DNA from: Janthinobacterium sp. 1_2014MBL_MicDiv | Lineage (GTDB): Bacteria; Pseudomonadota; Gammaproteobacteria; Burkholderiales; Burkholderiaceae_D | DNA: 64,000 nucleotides | NCBI RefSeq assembly: GCF_001865675.1 | Contig: NZ_CP011319.1 | Coordinates: 1,550,001-1,614,000 of the forward strand | Direction: 5' to 3' | Shown: piece by piece, positions 31,604 to 40,932 of the stretch | How the letters are laid out: each line of letters starts with the position of its first letter | How positions within the stretch are numbered: position 1 is the stretch's first letter | Position numbers and translations under genes: made by a program | The notes under the pieces: model-generated | The model's input: the letters and a program-made list of their open reading frames with translations, nothing else | What the model was told of the DNA's origin: nothing | Databases searched by the model: none

Positions 31604-32387
31604 TGGTTGGCAGTGGGGCAGGCGTGGTGGGTGGCGTGACGGGCACGGCGTTCGGTAGCGGGCTGGCGGCAGGCGGCAGCGCGGCTGGCGCAGTGGCGGG
31701 CAAGGCCGCCGCCGGCAATGCGGGCGCCACGCTTGCCGGCGCTGCGGGTGCCGCCGGTGCGACGGTCACGGGCGTGGCGGGCGCCATGATCACGGCCGGC
31801 TTGGTGGTAGTCGAATTGAGCGCGGGGACTTTGCCCAGCGGCTTTTTCGGCACGGGTTCGGCCGCCAGTTTTTTCTTTTGATCTTCCGGCAACTGCTGGT
31901 ATTGCTCCCACTGTGCGGACTTTTGACCTGGATCAATCTTCTTGGTGCGCGTGTAATTTTCACGCACGAGTCGGCGCTGCTCGGGCGTCAGCTTGATCCA
32001 CTCGCGCATGCGCTCGTGCACGCGCGCCTGTTCGTCCGGCTTCATCGAGGCGTAGCGGTTGGCGATGTCCAGCCATTTCTGGCGGCGCAAGGCGTCGAGC
32101 TTGTTCCATTCGCCGGCCAGCGGCTGCAAGGCTTCCTGCTGCGCGCGCGACAGCCTGTTCCACTGCAGTTTGTCGGTGCTCTGCGGTGCGCCAGCCTTGC
32201 TGCCGGCGCGTGGCGCGGCCGGCTTGGCGGCAGGGTCGCCCGCCTTGGCTGCCGGTGCGGCGACGACGGCGGCTGCGGGCGGCGCCGCATGTTGCTGCGC
32301 GCCAACCCAGGAAGCGCCGGCCAGGGCGCAGGCGCCCAGGCCGATGCCTGCGGCGATCCAGCCGTTGCGTACGCTGATGCGTGCCAT
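31593..32387 (-). CDS. DUF3106-domain envelope protein
   Basis: 264 residues. A membrane anchor or uncleaved signal lies at about 10-30. Ala/Pro-rich spacers flank a helical domain (about 75-180) full of LTPEQRR, KWLDIANRYASM and QQLPEDQKKK motifs, typical of DUF3106. The C-terminal third is Ala/Pro low complexity and likely spans the periplasm. The repeated Leu-Thr/Ser-Pro-x-Gln-Arg pattern recalls periplasmic Spy/ZraP-like stress sensors, but this is only resemblance. It lies 2 bp after the DUF3619 gene. Confidence 0.8.
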   Translation of the reverse strand: MARISVRNGWIAAGIGLGACALAGASWVGAQQHAAPPAAAVVAAPAAKAGDPAAKPAAPRAGSKAGAPQSTDKLQWNRLSRAQQEALQPLAGEWNKLDALRRQKWLDIANRYASMKPDEQARVHERMREWIKLTPEQRRLVRENYTRTKKIDPGQKSAQWEQYQQLPEDQKKKLAAEPVPKKPLGKVPALNSTTTKPAVIMAPATPVTVAPAAPAAPASVAPALPAAALPATAPAALPPAASPLPNAVPVTPPTTPAPLPTNAK

Positions 32388-32389
32388 GC

Positions 32390-32794
32390 TTATTGCTCGC
32401 GTTTCGTCAGGTAGGCATTGAAGCCATGGTCCATATACGCCGACAGCGGCAATTCGTCCGACAGCACGGCCGCATCGATTTCTGCCAATTCGGCAACATG
32501 TTGTTCTTGCTCAAACTGGTAAATGCCGGCCAGGCCGCCGACAAGCAGCAGCAGGGGGATGATGACGCTCATGCGGCCCAGCCAGGACAGCGGCTCGACG
32601 AACAGGCTGCTGGCGATGCCGGCGAACACGTTCTGGCGCGCGGTGACGGCGGCGGGCGCGTCCGCCTTCTTGCGCGACAGGGCCAGCTTGCGTGCCGCTG
32701 CCAGGCGATCGGTGGCCGATGCGGGCAGGTCGTCGAGTTTTTCGTTCAGTGCATGGCGCACTTTGTAAGCGAAATTGAGATCGTCGGTGTTCAT
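32390..32794 (-). CDS. DUF3619 single-span membrane protein (candidate anti-sigma factor)
   Basis: 134 residues. An N-terminal helical cytoplasmic part (1-70) with RHALNEKLDDLPASATDRLAAARKLAL is followed by one membrane segment (SVIIPLLLLVGGLAGIYQF) and a 35-residue periplasmic tail. It overlaps the sigma factor gene by 4 bp (ATGA). This architecture and coupling are what one expects for an anti-sigma factor, though the family has no proven role that I know. Confidence 0.8.
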   Translation of the reverse strand: MNTDDLNFAYKVRHALNEKLDDLPASATDRLAAARKLALSRKKADAPAAVTARQNVFAGIASSLFVEPLSWLGRMSVIIPLLLLVGGLAGIYQFEQEQHVAELAEIDAAVLSDELPLSAYMDHGFNAYLTKREQ

Positions 32795-33360
32795 AATTTT
32801 ATTCCCTTGGCTTTCAGCGATTCGGCGAGCGTGTGGGTAGCTCTAGAGCAATGTGTTTTCACGCTACCTTCGGAGCAACCCATCGCTTCCGCTGTTTCAG
32901 CCACATCCATGTCCTGCCAATAACGCATGAGGAAGGCTTCGCGTTGACGTGCGGGCAGTTTTTGTACCTCTGCATCAATCAAATCAAGGATTTGCGCGCG
33001 TTCGACCTGGTCGGCCGAGGATTCGGCGGCGCTGGAACCCTGTTCCGATTCATAAGTATCAAGTATATCAAAATCATCATGCTCGTCGCCCGAAGACTTC
33101 ATGCCGGAAAACAGGCTGACCCAGGTGTTGCGCACCTTTTCGCGGCGGAAATAATCGAGGATGGTGTTTTGCAAGATGCGCTGGAACAGCATCGGCAATT
33201 CGGCGGCCGGCTTGTCGCCGTATTTCTCGGCCAGCTTGATCATCGCATCCTGCACGATGTCGAGGGCTGATTCTTCCTTGCGGACCGCGTAGGCGGCCTG
33301 CTTGAAAGCGCGCCGCTCGACATTTTCTAGAAAGTCGGATAATTCTTTGTCTGTTGCCAT
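32791..33360 (-). CDS. ECF-type RNA polymerase sigma factor
   Basis: 189 residues. Region 2 (about 10-85) has EESALDIVQDAMIKLAEKYGD and FQRILQNTILDYFRRE. Region 4 (about 130-185) has LPARQREAFLMRYWQDMDVAETAEAMGCSEG as helix-turn-helix. The linker is long and acidic (DEHDDFDILDTYESEQ). It is first of a four-gene unit with DUF3619, DUF3106 and RDD proteins, an arrangement repeated in Burkholderiales. Its stimulus is unknown; the envelope proteins downstream suggest membrane or metal stress. Confidence 0.9.
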   Translation of the reverse strand: MATDKELSDFLENVERRAFKQAAYAVRKEESALDIVQDAMIKLAEKYGDKPAAELPMLFQRILQNTILDYFRREKVRNTWVSLFSGMKSSGDEHDDFDILDTYESEQGSSAAESSADQVERAQILDLIDAEVQKLPARQREAFLMRYWQDMDVAETAEAMGCSEGSVKTHCSRATHTLAESLKAKGIKL

Positions 33361-33857
33361 GCGGTATGGGGCGAGCTAGCGGCTACGTGGGCTGTGGGCT
33401 GAAGGGAGGCTGGTATGCTTTTTGCAAACTGAGCGCATGCTAGCAAAAAATGTGCGTTTCCGCAGGGTTTTTGCACGTCGTGTGAGCAAAAAGGCAGCGA
33501 GGCCGACATTTTCCTTGACCATAATGGTGCAACGCGATAACGTATGGGACGCTTTGAACACCCCAAAGCTCTATGGTCAGGTCGCGACCGGCACACAACG
33601 CCATCCGCGGCACGACGCGCTTTCATTTGTAGGCAGTTTGTTCTAACCCGCGCCACAAGCGCGAGCGGTTCGTACAGGCGCCACAGAAACTCCGGCCAAA
33701 CGAGTTGCGTTAAGCGTTGTTTTGTAAGGTATCTATGGGTGCCCAAAGAAATGTCGTGACCGCATGAAAAGGGAAGCAGGAGCACTGTTGCGTTAGGCGT
33801 ACCTCGTCAGGAAAGAACATCCGATCAATCTCCAATGGACCTTGAAAGGAATGTTTC
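33361..33857 (+). promoter_or_regulatory. Gene-free 497-bp leader region before ilvB
   Basis: No credible gene. TTGACC at 33515 with a weak GATAAC/TAACGT after 15-17 bp is the best promoter candidate. TGACCATA (33516-33523) recurs inverted as TATGGTCA (33572-33579), so a long-range stem is possible. No leader peptide rich in Val, Leu or Ile was found, so classic attenuation is not supported. Confidence 0.4.
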
Positions 33858-35609
33858 ATGAATACCGAAGCAACAGGACCTGCAACAGGTTCCGCAACAG
33901 GACCGATCACCGGCGCAGAAATTGTCGTGCGCTGTCTGGCTGAAGAGGGCGTCGAGCACGTCTTTGGATATCCGGGCGGAGCCGTACTCTACATCTACGA
34001 CGCCATCTTCCAGCAAAACAAATTCCAGCATATCCTGGTACGCCACGAGCAGGCCGCGATCCACGCCGCCGATGCCTATTCGCGCAGCTCGAACAAAGTC
34101 GGTGTCGCCATCGTCACGTCCGGTCCGGGCGTCACGAATGCCGTCACGGGCCTGTCGACCGCGTACATGGACTCGATTCCGATGGTGGTCATCTCCGGCC
34201 AGGTGCCGAGCCACGCCATCGGCCAGGATGCGTTCCAGGAATGCGACACCGTGGGCATCACGCGCCCCGTCGTCAAGCATAACTTCCTCGTCAAGGACGT
34301 CAAGGACCTGGCGGCGACGATCAAGAAAGCCTTCTTTATCGCCCGCACCGGCCGTCCCGGCCCCGTGCTGGTCGATATCCCGAAGGATATCAGCATGCAC
34401 AAATGCCATTTCGACTATCCGAAGGAAGTCGAGATGCGTTCCTACCGTCCCGTCGACAAGGGCCACTCGGGCCAGATCCGCAAGGCCGTGCAACTGCTGC
34501 TGCAGGCGGAGCGTCCGATGATCTACACGGGCGGCGGCGTGATCCTGGCGCATGCGGCCCCCGAGCTGAACAAGCTGGTCGACCGCCTGGGTTTCCCTTG
34601 CACCAACACCTTGATGGGCCTGGGCGGCTACCGCGCCTCGAGCGAGCAGTATGTCGGCATGCCCGGCATGCACGGCACCTATGAAGCGAACATGGCGATG
34701 CAGAACTGCGACGTGCTGATCGCCATCGGCGCCCGTTTCGATGACCGCGTGATCGGCAACCCGAAACACTTCGCCTCGCATCCGCGCAAGATCATCCACG
34801 TGGACATCGATCCATCGTCGATTTCCAAGCGCGTGAAGGTCGATATTCCCATCGTCGGCAACGTCAAGGATGTGCTGATCGAATTCCTCGCGCAACTGGA
34901 CGCGGCCGAAGCCAAGCCGAACGTCAACGCGCTCTCGAACTGGTGGAAGCAGATTGCCGAATGGCGTGGCCGCGAATGCCTGAAATACCCGACGTCCGAC
35001 CTGGTCATCAAGCCGCAATCGGTGGTCGAGAAAGTCTTCCAGATCACCAAGGGCGATGCCTTCATCACGTCCGACGTGGGCCAGCACCAGATGTGGGCGG
35101 CGCAATACTATGGCTTCGACAAGCCGCGTCGCTGGATCAATTCCGGCGGCCTGGGCACCATGGGTGTCGGCTTGCCGTACGCCATGGGCGTGCAGATGGC
35201 CAATCCGGACGCCACCGTTGCCTGCATTACCGGCGAGGGGTCGATCCAGATGTGCATCCAGGAACTTGCCACGTGCAAGCAGTATCACCTGACGCCGAAG
35301 ATCATCATGCTCAACAACCGTTTCCTCGGCATGGTGCGCCAGTGGCAGGAGATCGACTACGGTTCGCGCTATTCCGAGTCGTACATGGATTCGCTGCCCG
35401 ACTTCGAGAAGCTGGCCGAGGCATATGGCCACGTGGGCATGAAAATTGAAAAACCGGGCGACGTCGACGGCGCCCTGAAAGAGGCGTTTGGCATGAAAGA
35501 CAGGCTGGTGTTCATGAACTTCATTACCGACCAGTCCGAAAACGTGTGGCCAATGGTGAAAGCCGGCAAGGGCCTGTCCGAAATGATGCTCGGCTCGGAG
35601 GATCTCTAA
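33858..35609 (+). CDS. ilvB: Acetolactate synthase large subunit (biosynthetic)
   Basis: 583 residues. The N-terminal TPP pyrimidine-binding half starts EIVVRCLAEEGVEHVFGYPGG, with the catalytic Glu in RHEQAAIHAADAYSR. The middle FAD-binding domain and the C-terminal GEGSIQMCIQELAT ... NNRFLGMVRQWQ TPP motif are complete. It condenses two pyruvates, or pyruvate with 2-oxobutyrate, on the way to valine, leucine and isoleucine. A short Thr/Gly repeat (ATGPATGSATGPITG) precedes the domain. Start has GAAAGGAA upstream. Confidence 0.95.
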   Translation: MNTEATGPATGSATGPITGAEIVVRCLAEEGVEHVFGYPGGAVLYIYDAIFQQNKFQHILVRHEQAAIHAADAYSRSSNKVGVAIVTSGPGVTNAVTGLSTAYMDSIPMVVISGQVPSHAIGQDAFQECDTVGITRPVVKHNFLVKDVKDLAATIKKAFFIARTGRPGPVLVDIPKDISMHKCHFDYPKEVEMRSYRPVDKGHSGQIRKAVQLLLQAERPMIYTGGGVILAHAAPELNKLVDRLGFPCTNTLMGLGGYRASSEQYVGMPGMHGTYEANMAMQNCDVLIAIGARFDDRVIGNPKHFASHPRKIIHVDIDPSSISKRVKVDIPIVGNVKDVLIEFLAQLDAAEAKPNVNALSNWWKQIAEWRGRECLKYPTSDLVIKPQSVVEKVFQITKGDAFITSDVGQHQMWAAQYYGFDKPRRWINSGGLGTMGVGLPYAMGVQMANPDATVACITGEGSIQMCIQELATCKQYHLTPKIIMLNNRFLGMVRQWQEIDYGSRYSESYMDSLPDFEKLAEAYGHVGMKIEKPGDVDGALKEAFGMKDRLVFMNFITDQSENVWPMVKAGKGLSEMMLGSEDL

Positions 35610-35611
35610 TC

Positions 35612-36103
35612 ATGCGCCATATTATTTCTGTCTTGCTGGAAAACGAAGCGGGCGCCCTGTCGCGCGTGGTGGGCCTGTTCTCGGCACGCGGCTACAACAT
35701 TGAAACGCTGACCGTGGCACCGACCGAAGACTCGACCCTGTCGCGCATGACCATCGTCACCAGCGGCTCGGACGACATCATCGAGCAGATCACCAAGCAT
35801 TTGAACCGCCTGATCGAGGTGGTGAAGGTGGTCGATCTGACCGAGGGCCAGCATATCGAACGCGAGTTGATGCTGATCAAGGTTCGTGCCGTGGGCAAGG
35901 AACGCGAGGAAATGAAGCGCACCGCCGACATCTTCCGCGGCCGCATCATCGACGTCACGGAAAAGACGTACACGATCGAGCTCACCGGCAACAAGGTCAA
36001 GCTCGACGCGTTCATCGATTCGATCGACCGCGCCTCGATCCTGGAAACCGTCCGCACGGGCGGCTCCGGCATCGGCCGCGGCGAACGCATCCTCAAAGTA
36101 TAA
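35612..36103 (+). CDS. ilvH: Acetolactate synthase regulatory small subunit
   Basis: 163 residues from MRHIISVLLENEAGALSRVVGLF, two bases after the ilvB stop; longer upstream starts would lie inside ilvB. An ACT domain occupies about 1-78 (GYNIETLTVAPTEDSTLSRMT), and the C-terminal domain follows. It confers valine feedback inhibition on IlvB and raises its activity. Confidence 0.95.
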   Translation: MRHIISVLLENEAGALSRVVGLFSARGYNIETLTVAPTEDSTLSRMTIVTSGSDDIIEQITKHLNRLIEVVKVVDLTEGQHIERELMLIKVRAVGKEREEMKRTADIFRGRIIDVTEKTYTIELTGNKVKLDAFIDSIDRASILETVRTGGSGIGRGERILKV

Positions 36104-36174
36104 AAAATATCAGTTGCAGCAGGCGGCCACGGCCGCACCCCCATACAACGCATCATCAAATTATAGGAAATACC

Positions 36175-37191
<1,017 letters not shown>

Positions 37192-37213
37192 GCAAATTTC
37201 CTGATTCACCATG

Positions 37214-37242
37214 AAAAGCCGGCGCAAGCCGGCTTTTTTTTC
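37214..37242 (+). terminator. Rho-independent terminator after ilvC
   Basis: AAAAGCCGGC-GCAA-GCCGGCTTTT with a continued T-run, 22 bp after the stop. It separates the ilv operon from the accessory genes that follow. Confidence 0.92.
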
Positions 37243-37277
37243 GTCAGCAATGGCGGATGCTTCCGGCCTGCCGCGCA

Positions 37278-37306
37278 TTGATGCATATTGGATTGTTATA
37301 AATACT
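37278..37306 (+). promoter_or_regulatory. Promoter candidate for the exported hydrolase
   Basis: TTGATG and AATACT with a 17-bp spacer, about 75 bp before the GTG start; a TATAAA overlaps but is spaced too closely. Confidence 0.4.
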
Positions 37307-37379
37307 GCGCGGTAGCGCCGCCTGCCGGTGTTACCCTGATTGCTGCCGGTTTCGGCATCATCTTGATCAGGAGGCGCAC

Positions 37380-38330
37380 GTGTACACGATAGCCCTGGCT
37401 TCGCTCCCAACCCGTCTGTTGGGCCTGTTTCTGAGCACCGTTCTGACAGTATTTTCCAGCGCCGGCGTCCAGGCGGCCGTGCCCGCCTATCCGGGCAGCT
37501 TCAAGACCATGGACATCGCCACCGCCGACGGCACGATCCACGTGCGCGTGGGCGGCACCGGCCCGGCCGTGCTGTTGCTGCACGGCTTTGGCGACACGGG
37601 CGACATGTGGGCGCCGCTGGCGGCGGCCCTAGCCCGCACGCACACGGTGGTGGCCCCCGATCTGCGCGGCATGGGCCTGTCCTCGCGTCCGGCCGGCGGC
37701 TACGACAAGCGCACGCAGGCGGCCGACATGCGCGCCGTGCTCGACAAGCTGGGCATCGACCGCGCCGACGTGGTCGGCCACGATATCGGCACGATGGTGG
37801 CCTACGCGTATGCGGCCCGCTATCCGGACAAGACGCGCCGGCTGGTGGTGATGGATGCGCCCGTGCCCGGCATTCCGCCATGGGAACAGATCGTGCGCAG
37901 CCCGCAGCTGTGGCACTTCTCGTTTGGCGGTCCTGACGCCGAGCGCCTGGTGGCGGGGCGCGAGCGCATCTACCTGGACCGCTTCTGGAATGAGTTCGCC
38001 GGCACGCCTTCCCGGATCGACGAAGAAACGCGGCGCCATTACGCCAAGCTGTACGCGCGCAAGGGCGCCATGCATGCGGCCTTCGCGCAATTTCTGGCGA
38101 TACCGCAAGATGCCGAAGACAATCTGCGCTCGATGGCGACCAAGCTGACCATGCCCGTGCTGGCGATCGGCGGCGCCAAGTCCTTCGGCGCCAACGAGGC
38201 CGTCGTCATGCGCAATGCCGCCACCAACGTCACGGAGCTGGTGGTACCCGATGCGGGACACTGGCTGATGGAAGAGCAGCCCGCCGCGACGGTGGACGCC
38301 ATCCAGGCTTTCCTGCGCCGAGAGCAATAA
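37380..38330 (+). CDS. Exported alpha/beta hydrolase with Asp nucleophile (epoxide hydrolase/dehalogenase-like)
   Basis: 316 residues with a GTG start behind a strong AGGAGG site. A signal peptide ends near residue 32 (VQA-A), so the enzyme acts in the periplasm. LLLHGFGDTGDMW holds the oxyanion HG, VVGHDIGTMVAY is the nucleophile elbow with Asp in place of Ser, and the His is in PDAGHWLMEE. An Asp nucleophile marks the epoxide hydrolase, haloalkane and haloacetate dehalogenase group. Export is unusual but known for some epoxide hydrolases. The substrate cannot be predicted. Confidence 0.85.
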   Translation: MYTIALASLPTRLLGLFLSTVLTVFSSAGVQAAVPAYPGSFKTMDIATADGTIHVRVGGTGPAVLLLHGFGDTGDMWAPLAAALARTHTVVAPDLRGMGLSSRPAGGYDKRTQAADMRAVLDKLGIDRADVVGHDIGTMVAYAYAARYPDKTRRLVVMDAPVPGIPPWEQIVRSPQLWHFSFGGPDAERLVAGRERIYLDRFWNEFAGTPSRIDEETRRHYAKLYARKGAMHAAFAQFLAIPQDAEDNLRSMATKLTMPVLAIGGAKSFGANEAVVMRNAATNVTELVVPDAGHWLMEEQPAATVDAIQAFLRREQ

Positions 38331-38362
38331 GACCGGACTTGCGGCAGCGGATGGCATGGAGG

Positions 38363-38396
38363 AAAACAGGTTTTCTTGCGGGAACCTGTTTTTTTT
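38363..38396 (+). terminator. Rho-independent terminator after the hydrolase gene
   Basis: Arms AAAACAGGTT / AACCTGTTTT, 10-base loop, then a T-run to 38396. Confidence 0.88.
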
Positions 38397-38555
38397 CTTG
38401 CGCGCACGCAATGTGACGCTCTCCTATACAATACCGCCCTTCCTTTGCAGCGGCATTCGCCGCCGCATCTGTTTCGGTTTCTGCCGACCGCAACGCGCAT
38501 CACGCTTTTCGTACCACGCCGGGCGCCCATCGCCTGCGCAACCAGAAGGACCCAT

Positions 38556-39794
38556 ATGACTGACCGTTTTACCGCGACAGTGCCGCCATCCGGTGCCGTT
38601 GAATCTGCCATTCCCAATCGCCTTCCCGTGGCCGCCTTGCTGGCCCTGGCCATGACAAGCTTTATCGCCATCCTGACGGAAACCTTGCCGGCCGGCCTGC
38701 TGCCGCAGATCGCCGAGGGCCTCGGCATTTCCGAAGTCATGACGGGCCAGCTGGTCACCGTCTACGCCATCGGCTCCATCCTCACGGCCATCCCGCTGAC
38801 GGCGCTGACCAGCGGCTGGCGCCGGCGCAATGTGCTGTTGCTGGCCATCGTCGGCTTTTTGATCTTTAACACGGTGACGGCCCTGTCGCCGCATTACATT
38901 CTGACCCTGGTGTCGCGTTTCCTGGCCGGCATGGCCGCCGGGCTGGCCTGGGGTCTGATGGCCGGCTATGCGCGGCGCATGGTGAGCGTCGAGCAGCAGG
39001 GCAGAGCGATGGCGATCGCCATGATCGGCACGCCGCTGGCCCTGTCGCTGGGCGTGCCGCTGGGCACCCTGATGGGTGGCGTGCTGGGCTGGCGCAGCAT
39101 CTTCGGCATCATGTCGGGCCTGGCCGTGGTGCTGATCGCCTGGGTGTTCGTGGCCGTGCCCGATTATCCGGGGCAAAAGAATGGCGAGCGCCTGTCGATC
39201 CGCCAGGTGTTCATGACGCCCGGCGTGCGGCCCATCCTGGCCGTCATCGTCGTGTGGATGCTCGCGCACAATATTTTGTATACGTATATCGCGCCTTTCC
39301 TGGCGCCGTCGGGCTTGCGCCCGCGCGTCGACCTGGTGCTGCTCGTGTATGGCGTGGGATCCCTGGCCGGCATCTGGCTGATCAGCCAGTTGATCGACCG
39401 CTGGTTGCGCAAGCTCGTGCTGGGCAGCATCGCCGCCTTTGCCCTGGTGGTGATCGCGCTGGGACTGGCGATGGATTCGCCGGCCGTCATCTATCTCAGC
39501 ATGGCCATCTGGGGCATCACCTTCGGCGGCGCCGGCACCCTGCTGCAGACGGCGTCGGCGGACGCGGCCGGCGACGGCATGGACGTGGCGCAGGCGATGG
39601 TGGCGACCATCTGGAACGTGGCCATCGCGGGCGGCGGCCTGGCGGGCGGCATGTTGCTGGACGGCTATGGCGCGGCCTCGTTCCCATGGGCCATGCTGGC
39701 CTTGCTGTTGGCGGCGCTGGCCATCGCCTGGCGCGCCCGCCGCTACAGTTTCAAGCCGGGCCGGCGCAGCGGCGGCGTTGTGGCGGGACATTGA
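38556..39794 (+). CDS. MFS transporter (drug/sugar efflux DHA1 type)
   Basis: 412 residues from the ATG at 38556 with AAGGA upstream; the frame is open further 5' but has no ribosome site and would add a non-membrane tail. Twelve membrane helices can be followed. The motif between helices 2 and 3 reads LTALTSGWRRRNVLL, and the fifth helix has the drug-efflux-like GTPLALSLGVPLGTLMGG. Probable function is proton-driven export of a small molecule; arabinose-efflux-like proteins are the nearest kind. It has no partner genes. Confidence 0.85.
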   Translation: MTDRFTATVPPSGAVESAIPNRLPVAALLALAMTSFIAILTETLPAGLLPQIAEGLGISEVMTGQLVTVYAIGSILTAIPLTALTSGWRRRNVLLLAIVGFLIFNTVTALSPHYILTLVSRFLAGMAAGLAWGLMAGYARRMVSVEQQGRAMAIAMIGTPLALSLGVPLGTLMGGVLGWRSIFGIMSGLAVVLIAWVFVAVPDYPGQKNGERLSIRQVFMTPGVRPILAVIVVWMLAHNILYTYIAPFLAPSGLRPRVDLVLLVYGVGSLAGIWLISQLIDRWLRKLVLGSIAAFALVVIALGLAMDSPAVIYLSMAIWGITFGGAGTLLQTASADAAGDGMDVAQAMVATIWNVAIAGGGLAGGMLLDGYGAASFPWAMLALLLAALAIAWRARRYSFKPGRRSGGVVAGH

Positions 39795-39825
39795 TATCAA
39801 TGTTATATAAAATAACGTTGTTATT
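39789..39825. promoter_or_regulatory. Two adjacent AT-rich palindromes after the MFS gene
   Basis: CATTGATATCAATG is a perfect 14-bp palindrome that includes the MFS stop codon, and AATAAC-GTT-GTTATT follows 8 bp later. They could be operators for the SIMPL gene 180 bp downstream or a weak terminator; no T-run follows. Confidence 0.45.
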
Positions 39826-40001
39826 AAAATGTGAGCAGATGTGACTGCCCGGCACATTTTGTGACGATTTGTTAATTTGCGCCACAGGAATGGTTGGGGC
39901 GTTAGAATGTACTGAGTTTGACAAGTTTCTCAAGGGGAATGCAGCCGATCACAGTGCCGCATCCCTTTTTGTCAGCCACTGTAACCAACTAGGAGTCCCC
40001 C

Positions 40002-40757
40002 ATGACCGTGATGAAATCCGTACTTGTTGCCGCCGCAGCCACCGTTGCCCTGAGCGCGCAAGCCCAATCCCTGCCAACTTCCGGCACCCTGGTGGTCGTA
40101 CCCGCGTTTGGCGAAGTCAAACATGTCAATGACCAGGTGGTCGCTACCCTGGCCGTCGAAGAGCAGGACAAGGACAAGGCTGCCGCCGCCTCGCGCGTCA
40201 ACCAGAAGATGAACAAGGGTATCGCCATCGTCAAGCAGGCCGACCCATCGGCGGCACTGAAATCGTATGGCTACTATACGTATCCCGTGTATCCGGAAGA
40301 GCGTCCGCTGCCGGCCGGCGCCGTGGCCAAGCCACGTTTGCCTACGGCCTGGCGCGTGGGCCAGTACCTGGAAGTGACGACGGCCAATCTGGCTGGCCTG
40401 CCAAAGACCGTGTCGGCGGCGCAAGGCGTGCTGACCCTGAACGGCTTGAATTTCGGCCTGAAGCCGGAAACCATCCGCCTGCTGGATGACCAGCGCATCG
40501 CCGCCACGTACAAGAACCTGAACGAGCGCGTGGCCGCCATCGCGAAAGCCATGGGCCGCAACGTGTCCGACGCCGTGCTCGATACGGTGGACTTCGAAGG
40601 TTCGGGCAATTACGCTGGCGAAAGCCGTCCTGCCGCCGCGCCGATGATGATGCGCAGCGCCAAGATGGCCGACGACAGCGCCGTCGCCGAACCGAGCTTC
40701 GAGCCGGGCGAAACCACGCTCGACATGCGTGTCGTCGGCAAGGTGAAATTCAAGTAA
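40002..40757 (+). CDS. Periplasmic SIMPL-domain (DUF541) protein, first of a tandem pair
   Basis: 251 residues. A signal peptide ends at SAQAQS (about 22). The SIMPL domain covers the rest: GTLVVVPAFGEVKHVNDQV, QKMNKGIAIVKQADP, YGYYTYPVYPE, VSAAQGVLTLNGLNFG and a long R/A-rich helix before the closing ETTLDMRVVGKVKFK. SIMPL proteins occur in outer membrane or periplasm and have been linked to oxidative stress and oligomer formation. Its neighbour at 40933 is a close paralogue. Confidence 0.85.
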   Translation: MTVMKSVLVAAAATVALSAQAQSLPTSGTLVVVPAFGEVKHVNDQVVATLAVEEQDKDKAAAASRVNQKMNKGIAIVKQADPSAALKSYGYYTYPVYPEERPLPAGAVAKPRLPTAWRVGQYLEVTTANLAGLPKTVSAAQGVLTLNGLNFGLKPETIRLLDDQRIAATYKNLNERVAAIAKAMGRNVSDAVLDTVDFEGSGNYAGESRPAAAPMMMRSAKMADDSAVAEPSFEPGETTLDMRVVGKVKFK

Positions 40758-40932
40758 GCGATGCGATCCCTCCCGCGCGCCGCACCCTGCGGCCGCGGCA
40801 GTGCGGAAGAGCTTGTGGTCCTTGCGACAGAGCAATCTTTTCCGCGCTAGAATATCTTGGTAAAAAGCCATGGGCTTGCCGGTTCAAGCGAACCGACCCA
40901 TGCGTCTCGTAAAAATTCCCTAGGAGAAATAA

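Noticed and set aside
33422..33646. Leader peptide for ilvB
   Set aside because: The 74-codon frame is Arg/Lys-rich with no run of Leu, Val or Ile codons and no good ribosome site.
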